A DNA stretch of 64,000 nt, taken from Reyranella aquatilis (GTDB lineage Bacteria > Pseudomonadota > Alphaproteobacteria > Reyranellales > Reyranellaceae). Of the stretch, positions 30,514 to 37,976 are shown piece after piece. The stretch covers positions 62,001-126,000 of the forward strand of contig NZ_JAJISD010000004.1 of the NCBI RefSeq assembly GCF_020880995.1, given 5' to 3'. Below the pieces are notes generated by a model. That model did not search any database. It saw only the letters and a list, made by a program, of their open reading frames with translations, and was not told where the DNA came from. The position numbers were made by a program, and so were the translations under genes. Position 1 is the stretch's first letter. Each line of letters opens with the position of its first letter.

Positions 30514-31497
30514 CCACTCGGCGCGAAGGGCGCGGATGGAGTCGCGGTCGAAGCACTGGCCGATGCGTGCCCGCAGATGGACCTTCATGGCAGGTTCCAG
30601 ACCCGCGTCGCTCCATTGCGAGGGATCGGACGGATCGCGCGGCGATTCCGTCTGCACTTTCCAGCGCGCCATGAACATAATCGTGCGCAGCCACGTGAGC
30701 CGTCGCATCGGCTGCAGCCAAGGCCGCAGCTCGGCGGCGCGCGTCTCGCCGATCTGCGCCAGATAAGTTTCGTAGAAGTGCGCGACCTGGGCGAGGGAGA
30801 GAACCTTGCCGACATCGGGATGCCACACCGTCGAGGTCGGCAGGGTCGCGTGCGCGAGGTCGATCGCCGCCGATCCAACATGGACCTTCTCCAGGTCGAC
30901 GAACCAGGCGAGGCCGCCGTGATCGACGATGAAGTTGCCGGGATGCGTGTCGGCCAACGCGATCGACAGCGCCTGCGGGCGCTCCGCAAACGTCTTCGCC
31001 ATTACGCGCATGAGCTCGAGTTCTTCGACGATCTCGGCACGGGCGCCGGGATCCGCCACGCCCTTGTCGAGAAAGCGACGGGCGCCCTCCTCCACGACAT
31101 TGAGCGTCGTACGGAACGGATTGTCCTGATACGGGATCGGCGAGCCTGGTGCAGGCAGCGGCAGCACATGGAGGCGCGCCAGCGTGTCGGCCATCGCGTC
31201 GAGTTCGCCCGGCAGCTGTGGCGCCCGGCCCTCGATGAAATCGACGATCAGCGCACCGCCGGGCAGGCCGGGCCGTGGCTCGATTACCTCGTCAAGTCGC
31301 GGCGTGCGCCCCGCCGGTGCGAGGTGACGGAACGCTTCGGCCTGCAGATGAAGCCGCGCCGCCGCCGTCGGATCATCTTCGTAGGCGTAAGCGATCCGCG
31401 CGAGCCGTCCGTCCTTCAGCCTTACATGCCCATGTGCCGTGCCGGTCGCCGGCAACGGCTCGCCTTTGTCGATAGCCGCCAAAACGTCATCGTTCAT
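30508..31497 (-). CDS. Aminoglycoside-phosphotransferase/choline-kinase-like protein
   Basis: 329 residues, kinase-like fold. The catalytic and metal-binding motifs are ALADTHPGNFIVD (HPGN type) and FVDLEKVHVGSAAIDLAH (DxE type). It would phosphorylate a small hydroxylated substrate in the cytoplasm; resistance to aminoglycosides cannot be claimed from this. The start MNDDVLAAIDKGEPLP at 31497 is preferred, since the longer frame to 31605 enters AT-rich non-coding sequence. Confidence 0.78.
   Translation of the reverse strand: MNDDVLAAIDKGEPLPATGTAHGHVRLKDGRLARIAYAYEDDPTAAARLHLQAEAFRHLAPAGRTPRLDEVIEPRPGLPGGALIVDFIEGRAPQLPGELDAMADTLARLHVLPLPAPGSPIPYQDNPFRTTLNVVEEGARRFLDKGVADPGARAEIVEELELMRVMAKTFAERPQALSIALADTHPGNFIVDHGGLAWFVDLEKVHVGSAAIDLAHATLPTSTVWHPDVGKVLSLAQVAHFYETYLAQIGETRAAELRPWLQPMRRLTWLRTIMFMARWKVQTESPRDPSDPSQWSDAGLEPAMKVHLRARIGQCFDRDSIRALRAEWL
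30510..30522. repeat. Direct repeat, copy 2 (13 bp)
   Basis: Second exact copy of ATAGCCACTCGGC, 501 bases after the first. This copy also encodes, on the minus strand, the C-terminal codons of the phosphotransferase gene, so the first copy downstream of GNAT 1 looks like a remnant of that same gene end. Confidence 0.6.
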
Positions 31498-31558
31498 CGC
31501 GCCAGCACTGCATGAGAGCGTTTCACGAGATTGGATTATATCTGCGTTCCCGCGCCGT

Positions 31559-31837
31559 CTATTTGGTAAACGTTCGCTCGATGATCTGGCCGCTCGCCCA
31601 ATCAATCACATCGTCGTAGCCAGCAAAATTGTAAGCGTGCAGCCGTCCGTGATCATCAACACACAAGTTGGTCCATACGGCTTCGAGTGCATGCTTGGGC
31701 GTCGCCTTCCAAAGAATTTTCCCCTCAGCATTCACCCTGTGCAAATTGCAGAATGCTGAAGTTTGGTCGGCCCAATCGAGGATCACGATTCGGTCTCCGT
31801 TCCCAAGAGTGATCGAAGCAATGTCTCTCAAAGGCAT
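31559..31837 (-). CDS. Small hypothetical protein, atypical base composition
   Basis: 92 residues, no signal peptide, no recognised domain. Short beta-rich segments such as NAEGKILWKATPKHA and LHAYNFAGYDDVIDW resemble a fragment of a beta-propeller-like fold (WxAxP spacing), but this is weak. Codon use is markedly more AT-rich than that of moaB, which ends 12 bases upstream. It may be an acquired orphan. Confidence 0.55.
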   Translation of the reverse strand: MPLRDIASITLGNGDRIVILDWADQTSAFCNLHRVNAEGKILWKATPKHALEAVWTNLCVDDHGRLHAYNFAGYDDVIDWASGQIIERTFTK

Positions 31838-31849
31838 TCCCGCTCTCGC

Positions 31850-32398
31850 TCAGCCACTGCGTGGCATCTTGCCTTCGTTGAGGCGCGGCATCAGCTCGGC
31901 GAAGTTGCAGGGGCGGAAACGGATGTCGAGCTGCTGGCGCAGGATGTCGTCCCAGCCGTCCTTGCAGGCGCCGGTCGAGCCGGGCAGCGCGAAGATGTAG
32001 GTCGCGTTGGCGACGCCCGCGGTGGCGCGGCTCTGCATCGTAGAGGTGCCGATCTTCTGGAAGCTGATCCAGCGGAAGGTCTCGCCGAACCCCTCGATCT
32101 TCTTCTCGAACAGCGCCTCCAGCGCCTCCGGCGTGACGTCGCGGCCGGTGACGCCGGTGCCGCCGGTCGAGATCACGACCTCGATGCGCGGATCGTCGAT
32201 CCACTTCTGCACCTGCGCGCGAATCAGCGCGACGTCGTCGGTGACGATGGCGCGGTCGGCCAGGACATGGCCGTCGCGCGCGATGCGCTCGACCAGCGTG
32301 TCGCCCGACTTGTCGGTCTCAAGCGTGCGCGTGTCGGAAACCGTGAGAACGGCGATGTTCACCGGCTTGAATTGCTTGGTTTCGTCGATGCGGTTCAT
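31850..32398 (-). CDS. moaB: Molybdenum cofactor biosynthesis protein B
   Basis: 182 residues, MogA/MoaB fold that binds molybdopterin and adenylates it or supports that step. Seen are IAVLTVSDTRTLETDKSGD, the STGGTGVTGRDVTPEAL pterin-binding loop, and FALPGSTGACKDGWDDIL. The start at 32398 (MNRIDETKQFKP) is typical of MoaB; AGGAG lies a little far upstream (about 12 bases). No other moa genes are in the window. Confidence 0.93.
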   Translation of the reverse strand: MNRIDETKQFKPVNIAVLTVSDTRTLETDKSGDTLVERIARDGHVLADRAIVTDDVALIRAQVQKWIDDPRIEVVISTGGTGVTGRDVTPEALEALFEKKIEGFGETFRWISFQKIGTSTMQSRATAGVANATYIFALPGSTGACKDGWDDILRQQLDIRFRPCNFAELMPRLNEGKMPRSG

Positions 32399-32579
32399 GC
32401 GTCCACTATACTCCTGGGCCCGGCCTCGTTCGATGTCTGCCGCGAAATCCGTTCGCGCCGCCAAAGGATTTTTCCCGAGAACGCAGGGAAAGCATCACGA
32501 CTTTCCATTGACTCCCCCGGGCGGGGTTCTAGTGATCTCCCAACCCAACGAATCAGACAGTTAACAGCCTGGAGACACC

Positions 32580-33053
32580 ATGACTGGCCCCACCGATTGG
32601 AAGCATGACGGCGTGCGGGTCATCCCCGCCGGATCGCTCGACACCAACACCGCGCAGACCCCGGGCATGAACCGGGCCGCGGCCATCAATTTCGCCCGCG
32701 TCGGCGCCCAGAAGCTGTGGGCCGGCACGGTGACCATCCACGCCCACGCCAAGACCGGCGCCCATCATCACGGGCACCTAGAAAGCGTGATCTACGTCGT
32801 TAAGGGTCGCGCCCGCATGCGCTGGGGCGACCAGCTCCAGTTCGTGGCCGAAGCAGGCCCCGGCGACTTCATCTACGTGCCCCCCTACGTGCCGCACCAG
32901 GAGATCAACGCCTCGGACACCGAGCCGCTGGAATGCGTGCTGGTCCGTTCCGACAACGAGGCGGTCGCGATCAACATCGACATCACCCCGGCCGAGAAGG
33001 TCGAAGAAGTCTACTGGGTCGACCCGACGCATCCCCATCCGCACAAACACTGA
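32580..33053 (+). CDS. Cupin-domain protein with His-rich C-terminus
   Basis: 157-residue single-domain cupin. The metal site is suggested by AKTGAHHHGHLESVIYVVKG, then GDFIYVPPYVPHQEINA with the late histidine. The C-terminus DPTHPHPHKH is histidine-rich and could bind metal. The biochemical role is unknown. The gene ends inside a long hairpin and is followed by a strong terminator at 33145-33175. Confidence 0.85.
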   Translation: MTGPTDWKHDGVRVIPAGSLDTNTAQTPGMNRAAAINFARVGAQKLWAGTVTIHAHAKTGAHHHGHLESVIYVVKGRARMRWGDQLQFVAEAGPGDFIYVPPYVPHQEINASDTEPLECVLVRSDNEAVAINIDITPAEKVEEVYWVDPTHPHPHKH

Positions 33054-33080
33054 CGCTGCGCGTCAGAGTTTGTGCGGATG
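33036..33080. repeat. 20-bp hairpin spanning the cupin stop codon
   Basis: Arms 33036-33055 and 33061-33080 pair over 20 bp with one mismatch and a 5-base loop (CTGCG). The TGA of the cupin gene is inside the left arm. No T-tract follows on either strand, so this alone is not a standard terminator; it could protect the mRNA 3' end or work with the terminator downstream. Confidence 0.65.
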
Positions 33081-33144
33081 CGCGGGCGGCAGCGCATTCA
33101 TATGCGCGAGAGCCCGCACGGTGCAGAATAGATATGAATTCGAA

Positions 33145-33175
33145 GGCGGCCCTACCCGGCCGCCTTCTTCTTTTT
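33145..33175 (+). terminator. Rho-independent terminator after the cupin gene
   Basis: GGCGGCC (33145-33151), 6-base loop, GGCCGCC (33158-33164), then TTCTTCTTTTT (33165-33175) on the plus strand. It overlaps the last codons of the convergent tctA gene, whose lysine-rich C-terminus (KKKKAAG) is encoded by the same bases. Confidence 0.75.
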
Positions 33176-34636
33176 CGGCCACAGCCCAGCCAGAAGCAGC
33201 AGCACCGCCACGATCGCAAAACCGGTCGAGATCGTGCTGTGCAGGAAGATCGTCGGATCGCCGTCGGAGATCGCCAGCGCCTGGCGCACCGAACGCTCGA
33301 AGATCGGGCCCAGCACGTAGGCCAGGATGACGATGCCGAGGTCGAAGCCGTGGCGGCGCAGGAAGTATCCCACGAAGCCGAAGATCACCGAGATGACCAC
33401 GTCGGCGGGATTGCCGTTCGAGGAATAGACACCGATGAGGCAGACCGCGAGGATCATCGGCGTGAGATAGGCGCGCGGGATGTCGAGGATGCGCACGAAC
33501 AGGCCGATCAGCGGCAGGTTCAGGATCAGCAGCATGACGTTGCCGATGTACATGCTGGCCACGACGCCCCAGAAGATCTCGGGCTGGCGCTCCAGGATGG
33601 TCGGCCCCGGCGTGACGCCGTGGATGATGAAGGCGCCGAGCAGCAAGGCCGTCACCGCGTTGGCGGGGATGCCCATGCAGAGCAGCGGGACGAAGGCGCC
33701 GGCGGTGCCGGCATTGTTGGCCGATTCCGGCCCGGCCAGTCCCTCGACGGCGCCCTTGCCGAACTCCTCGGGGTGCTTCGAGAGCTTGCGCTCCATGCCG
33801 TAGGACAGGAACGAGGCCAGCACCGCGCCGCCGCCGGGCAGAAGGCCCACCAGGAAGCCCATGAATGTGCCGCGCACGACCGGACCGACGGATCGCCTGG
33901 CCTCTTCGCGCGAGGGCATGAAGCCCAGCAGGTGCGAGGGCGGCGGCAGGACCTTCATGTCGTCGGGCTTCTGGCGCGCCATGAACAGCACTTCGGACAG
34001 GCCGAACAGGCCGATTGCCAGCGGGACGAGATTGACGCCGTCGCCCAGCGCCAGGATGCCGAAGGTGAGACGCGGCGTCATGTTGAGCGGGTCGCTGCCG
34101 ATCGTGCCCAGCAGCAGGCCGAACGCCGCCATCAGCAGCGCGCGCGGCAGCGAGCCGCTCGACATGTAGGTGACCATGGTGAGGCCCGCGAGCATCAGCA
34201 TCGCATACTCGGCGGGGCCGAACTTGATGACCAGCTCGGCGAGCGGCGGTGACAGGAAAGAGATCCCGATGACGCCCACCGTGCCGGCGAAGAACGAGCC
34301 CAGTCCGGCGATGCCCAGCGCGGCGCCGGCACGGCCCTTGCGCGCCATCTCGTAACCGTCGAGGCAGGTCACGACCGACGAGGCCTCGCCCGGGATGCGC
34401 ATCAGCACCGAGGTCACGGTGCCGCCATAGGCCACGCCGTAGTAGATGCCCGACAGCATGATGATGGCCGAGGTCACGTCCATCTTGAACGTGATCGGCA
34501 GCAGAATGGCGATGGTGGTGAGCGGCCCCAGCCCCGGCAGGATGCCGACGACGGTGCCGAGGAACGCGCCGACGAAGCAGTAGAACAGGTTGTCGAGGGT
34601 CAGCGTGGTGGCGAAGCCGCCCAGCAGCGCTTCCAT
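33152..34636 (-). CDS. tctA: Tripartite tricarboxylate transporter, large membrane subunit
   Basis: 494 residues, about 11-12 transmembrane helices. TctA signatures are VVGILPGLGPLTTIAILLP near the N-terminus, GTVTSVLMRIPGEASSV and its repeat GPESANNAGTAGAFVPLL / LCMGIPANAVTALLLG. It forms the channel-like subunit of the sodium- or proton-coupled TTT uptake system with TctB and the periplasmic TctC. Lies 10 bases after tctB. Confidence 0.95.
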   Translation of the reverse strand: MEALLGGFATTLTLDNLFYCFVGAFLGTVVGILPGLGPLTTIAILLPITFKMDVTSAIIMLSGIYYGVAYGGTVTSVLMRIPGEASSVVTCLDGYEMARKGRAGAALGIAGLGSFFAGTVGVIGISFLSPPLAELVIKFGPAEYAMLMLAGLTMVTYMSSGSLPRALLMAAFGLLLGTIGSDPLNMTPRLTFGILALGDGVNLVPLAIGLFGLSEVLFMARQKPDDMKVLPPPSHLLGFMPSREEARRSVGPVVRGTFMGFLVGLLPGGGAVLASFLSYGMERKLSKHPEEFGKGAVEGLAGPESANNAGTAGAFVPLLCMGIPANAVTALLLGAFIIHGVTPGPTILERQPEIFWGVVASMYIGNVMLLILNLPLIGLFVRILDIPRAYLTPMILAVCLIGVYSSNGNPADVVISVIFGFVGYFLRRHGFDLGIVILAYVLGPIFERSVRQALAISDGDPTIFLHSTISTGFAIVAVLLLLAGLWPKKKKAAG

Positions 34637-34646
34637 GCGTCAAACC

Positions 34647-35138
34647 TCAGCGAACGTAGGTGTAGAATTTGCGCTCGATCGGGCCTTCCGGCAGATCGAC
34701 GCGCAGCAGCCAGCCGAAGCAGACCAGGCCGGCGGCGGCACAGGCGATGCCGTAGCCGATCGAGGCGAACCAGGACCGACGTTCGGCGAAGCGCATGATC
34801 ACGATCGTCACGGCCATGGTGGTGACGACGAAGCCGGCATACATCGCGCCCAGCGCGAACACCGCGAAGGTGGCGATGTAGATCGCGAAGGTCCGGTTCG
34901 ACTCCTTCGTCGCCTCGACGTCGTCGGTGTCGCCACCCTCGGTCTCGCCGGCCTGGCCCGGAAAGACCAGGACGACCAGGGCGAGCGTCACGCAGATGCC
35001 GGCCATGAGCTGCGGGAAGAAGCCGGGGCCGGGACCGTCGAAGCCCCAGCTTTCCAGCTCCAATGCCTTCCACAGGCCGATGAGCGCGGCGCCCAGAAGG
35101 CCGAGCGTCGCGATCCGCGTGCCGCCCAGCTTCATCAT
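34647..35138 (-). CDS. tctB: Tripartite tricarboxylate transporter, small membrane subunit
   Basis: 163 residues with four transmembrane helices, the TctB layout: FDGPGPGFFPQLMAGICVTLALVVL is the typical first signature, and VLRVDLPEGPIERKFYTYVR-like C-terminal charged tail follows the last helix. The ATG at 35138 overlaps the tctC stop (ATGA). A long in-frame extension to 36020 lies inside tctC and is an artefact. Confidence 0.9.
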   Translation of the reverse strand: MMKLGGTRIATLGLLGAALIGLWKALELESWGFDGPGPGFFPQLMAGICVTLALVVLVFPGQAGETEGGDTDDVEATKESNRTFAIYIATFAVFALGAMYAGFVVTTMAVTIVIMRFAERRSWFASIGYGIACAAAGLVCFGWLLRVDLPEGPIERKFYTYVR

Positions 35139-36103
35139 GCCGGCTTCTTGGCCATGCCGGTTTCCTTGAGGATCGGCACCAGCTCCTCCTCGATCTTCTT
35201 GAGCAGCGCGCCGTATTCCTTGCCGTCGCGATAGATCGCCTGGATGCCGAGCTTGGTGATCTGGCTGGTCACGGACTCGTCCTTCATGACGTCGGCCAGT
35301 GCCTTGTCCATGCGCTCCTTGATCGCCGGATCGACTCCGGTCGGGAAGGCGTAACCGAAGGGTCCGTTGCTGACGGCGTTGTAGCCCAGCTCGCGCAGCG
35401 TCTTGACGTCCGGATAGTCGGGCCAGCGCGCCTCGGCGGCCGAGGCGAGGAAGCGCAGCTTGCCGGCCTCGATCTGCGGCCGCATCTCGGTGACCGTCTG
35501 GATGACCGCATCGACATGGCCGCCGATCGCAGCCGTCACCGATTCGACGCCGCCCGGGAACACGACCCAGCGCAGCTTGGCGCCGCTGAGTTTGGCGAGC
35601 TGGAACATCGCCACCACGTTGGTGACGTTGTTGGAGCTGTAGGTGAGCTGCTTCTGCTTGCCCTGGTTGACAAGGTCCTCGATCGACTTGATCGGGCCGT
35701 CGGCCTTCGCGCCGATTCCGTATCGCAGGGCCGCGACCTGGCCGATGATGTCGAACGCCTTCCACGGCTCGTAGGCGACGTTCATCATGTTCGGCACGGC
35801 GATATGGCTGGAGATCGCCACCAATCCCATCGTGTGGCCGTCCGGCGCCGACTGCGCCAGCGTCGTCGGCCCGAGTGCGCCCGCGCCGCCCACGACGTTC
35901 TTGACGATGACCGTCGCGTTCAGCCGCTTTTCGAGCGCCTGAGCGATGATGCGCGCGGTGAGGTCGGTCGAGGCACCCGGCGCGTTCGGATTGATCAGCG
36001 AGATCTCGCGCGCCGGCCACTTGCTGGACTGGGCGATCGCCGGCGCGGCCACGGTCATGGCGGCGAGCGCGGTCCCACCCTTCAATACGCTTCTGCGGTT
36101 CAT
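35135..36103 (-). CDS. tctC: TctC-type periplasmic solute-binding protein
   Basis: 322 residues. A signal peptide with NRRSVLKGGTALAAM is followed by the Bug/TctC fold: NPNAPGASTDLTARIIAQAL, VVGGAGALGPTTLAQS and DGHTMGL, which coordinate a carboxylate ligand. The start at 36103 has GGAGG eight bases upstream; the longer 36127 start would place the signal internally. The ligand is unknown; its neighbours point to a thiol- or sulfinate-bearing carboxylate. Confidence 0.92.
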   Translation of the reverse strand: MNRRSVLKGGTALAAMTVAAPAIAQSSKWPAREISLINPNAPGASTDLTARIIAQALEKRLNATVIVKNVVGGAGALGPTTLAQSAPDGHTMGLVAISSHIAVPNMMNVAYEPWKAFDIIGQVAALRYGIGAKADGPIKSIEDLVNQGKQKQLTYSSNNVTNVVAMFQLAKLSGAKLRWVVFPGGVESVTAAIGGHVDAVIQTVTEMRPQIEAGKLRFLASAAEARWPDYPDVKTLRELGYNAVSNGPFGYAFPTGVDPAIKERMDKALADVMKDESVTSQITKLGIQAIYRDGKEYGALLKKIEEELVPILKETGMAKKPA

Positions 36104-36190
36104 GCTGTTTTCCTCCCTTGATTTCATATCGGGTGACAGTGCTTGTCGTGCCCGCGATCGGTCAAGGGAGGCGTGCCGGTACGCGAACCT

Positions 36191-36814
36191 CTACGGGGCC
36201 GCGCGCACCTCGGCCGAACGATCCCAGATGTTGGGCTGCTCGCGGTTGGTGTAGCCCGACACGAAGAGGTTCGGCTGGCCGGTCGTCACGTCGTAGGTGT
36301 GCCGACGCACAGCACCGATGTTACCGCCGTAGACATGGATGCTGATCGAGCCGCGATCGTCCAGTGCGTTGGTCACCTGGTGAATGTCGCCCACGGGATT
36401 GCGCGGCGCCGGGACGAGGACCTCGACGTCGCCGGGCTCGAGCTTGCTGAGCGCGCCCGGCACCAGCACGCCGGTCTCGGGATGACGCGTGAAGCTGAGC
36501 GAGGTTTCCGAACCGCGCAGCATGCCGACCAGACCCCACATCTCGTGATCGTGCACCGGCGTGTTGGCCCTGGGCGCCCACACGAAACTCACGACGCAGA
36601 AGCGCTCGAACGGGTCGCACCACAGCAGGTTCTGCGCATAGCCATGCGGCGGCACCTTCGCCGCCTGCTCGGGCAGCCAGTCGTCGTGCTTCACCAGCTC
36701 GCCGAGAAGCTTGGCGCCGACCTCGACGACGGCGTTCTCGTCCTTGTCCTGCCAGGCACCACCGGTGAGAGAGGTCATGTCGCCGATGAAACGGCGCAGG
36801 CGATCGATGCTCAT
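36191..36814 (-). CDS. Gln-type thiol dioxygenase (3-mercaptopropionate dioxygenase group)
   Basis: 207-residue cupin of the cysteine-dioxygenase superfamily. The iron ligands are H88 and H90 in TPVHDHEMWG and H145 in GDIHQV. The Ser-His-Tyr triad is S158-H160-Y162, with arginines R170/R171 in GAVRR placed to bind a substrate carboxylate. Q61 takes the place of the arginine found in true cysteine dioxygenases, the pattern of enzymes that oxidise 3-mercaptopropionate to 3-sulfinopropionate. From memory it closely resembles the Pseudomonas aeruginosa member. It overlaps the CoA-transferase stop by 4 bases and sits 87 bases before tctC. Confidence 0.88.
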   Translation of the reverse strand: MSIDRLRRFIGDMTSLTGGAWQDKDENAVVEVGAKLLGELVKHDDWLPEQAAKVPPHGYAQNLLWCDPFERFCVVSFVWAPRANTPVHDHEMWGLVGMLRGSETSLSFTRHPETGVLVPGALSKLEPGDVEVLVPAPRNPVGDIHQVTNALDDRGSISIHVYGGNIGAVRRHTYDVTTGQPNLFVSGYTNREQPNIWDRSAEVRAAP

Positions 36815-37974
36815 TCCGCAGCCTTTCGCTGGAAGGTGTTTCCGAAGATCGCCTCGGTGTCGGCACCGAGGGCCGGCGGATCCCGCCGCTTGGAGATGTC
36901 CGTGGCCGAAATCCGGACCGGGCTCCCGAAGGTTTTCGTCTTCACGCCGGAAGGAAGCTCCATTTCCTCGACCCAGCCCATGTGCGCGACCTGCGGGTCG
37001 GCCAGGATCTGGCTGTAGGTGTTGATGCGGCCCTGCGGCACGCCGGCCTTCTCGAAGGCGGCCAGCCAGTGATCCACGCCGTGCTTCGCGAACTCGACCT
37101 CGAGCAGGTCCTTCAAGGCGACCTGGTTGGCGGCGCGCGACTGCGTCGTGGCAAAGCGCGCATCGGCGAAGAGGTCGGGACGCCCGACCACCTGGGTCAC
37201 GGCTTCCCACAGCTTGTTGTTGCCGGCGGCGATGACGAAATGGCCGTCGGCCGCCTTGAAGGCCTGGTAGGGCGCGTTGCGCGGATGGGCAGAGCCGAGC
37301 TTCCTGGGATCGTTGCCGGTGCCGAAGAACTCGCTGGTCTGGAGCGCGGCCATCCCCAGGCTGCAGCCCAGCATCGACGCATCGACATGCGCGCCGGGTC
37401 CGCCACCCGCCACGCGGCGCAGGATGGACACGATCGTCAGGGCCGCATAGAGCCCGGTGCCGACATCGGAGACCGGCACGCCGCACTTGACCGGCGCGCC
37501 GTCGGGCTCGCCGGTCACGCTCATGATGCCGCTCATCGCCTGAACGGTGACGTCGAAGCCGCCCTCGCCCGAGCGTGGGCCGCTCTGGCCGAAGGCCGAA
37601 ATGGAGCAATAGACGAGGCCGGGCTTCTCGGCACGGAAGGATTCGTAGCCGAGGCCGAGCCGATCCATCACGCCCGGCCGGTTATTCTCCAGCACCACAT
37701 CGGCGGTGAGGATCAGCTGGCGCGCCGCCGCCTTCTGCGCCGGGTCCTTGAGATCGAGCACGACCGAGCGCTTGTTGCGGTTGATCGAGGCGAAGTTCTC
37801 GCTGTAGCCCCCCTCGGAGCCTTCTGTGATCGGCGGCCACTGGCGCATCATGTCGCCCTCGGGCGGCTCGACCTTGATCACCTCGGCGCCGAGATCAGCC
37901 AGCAGCATTCCACAATAGGGACCTGCCAGGACCTGGCAGAACTCGACGACGCGTACACCAGCCAGCGGCAACAT
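36811..37974 (-). CDS. Class III (CaiB/BaiF) CoA-transferase
   Basis: 387 residues. The family start LAGVRVVEFCQVLAGPYCGMLLADLGAEVIKVE, the catalytic aspartate D170 in PVSDVGTG and NRNKRSVVLDLKDP are present. It moves CoA between carboxylic acids. Its place between slt and a thiol dioxygenase, and with a TTT transporter downstream, recalls succinyl-CoA:3-sulfinopropionate CoA-transferases of dithiodipropionate degraders, which also belong to class III. Specificity cannot be read from sequence alone. Confidence 0.9.
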   Translation of the reverse strand: MLPLAGVRVVEFCQVLAGPYCGMLLADLGAEVIKVEPPEGDMMRQWPPITEGSEGGYSENFASINRNKRSVVLDLKDPAQKAAARQLILTADVVLENNRPGVMDRLGLGYESFRAEKPGLVYCSISAFGQSGPRSGEGGFDVTVQAMSGIMSVTGEPDGAPVKCGVPVSDVGTGLYAALTIVSILRRVAGGGPGAHVDASMLGCSLGMAALQTSEFFGTGNDPRKLGSAHPRNAPYQAFKAADGHFVIAAGNNKLWEAVTQVVGRPDLFADARFATTQSRAANQVALKDLLEVEFAKHGVDHWLAAFEKAGVPQGRINTYSQILADPQVAHMGWVEEMELPSGVKTKTFGSPVRISATDISKRRDPPALGADTEAIFGNTFQRKAAE

Positions 37975-37976
37975 GA

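Noticed and set aside
34647-36020. A 457-codon frame containing tctB as a long fusion protein
   Set aside because: The upstream two-thirds is tctC read in the wrong frame; tctB starts at the ATGA overlap at 35138.
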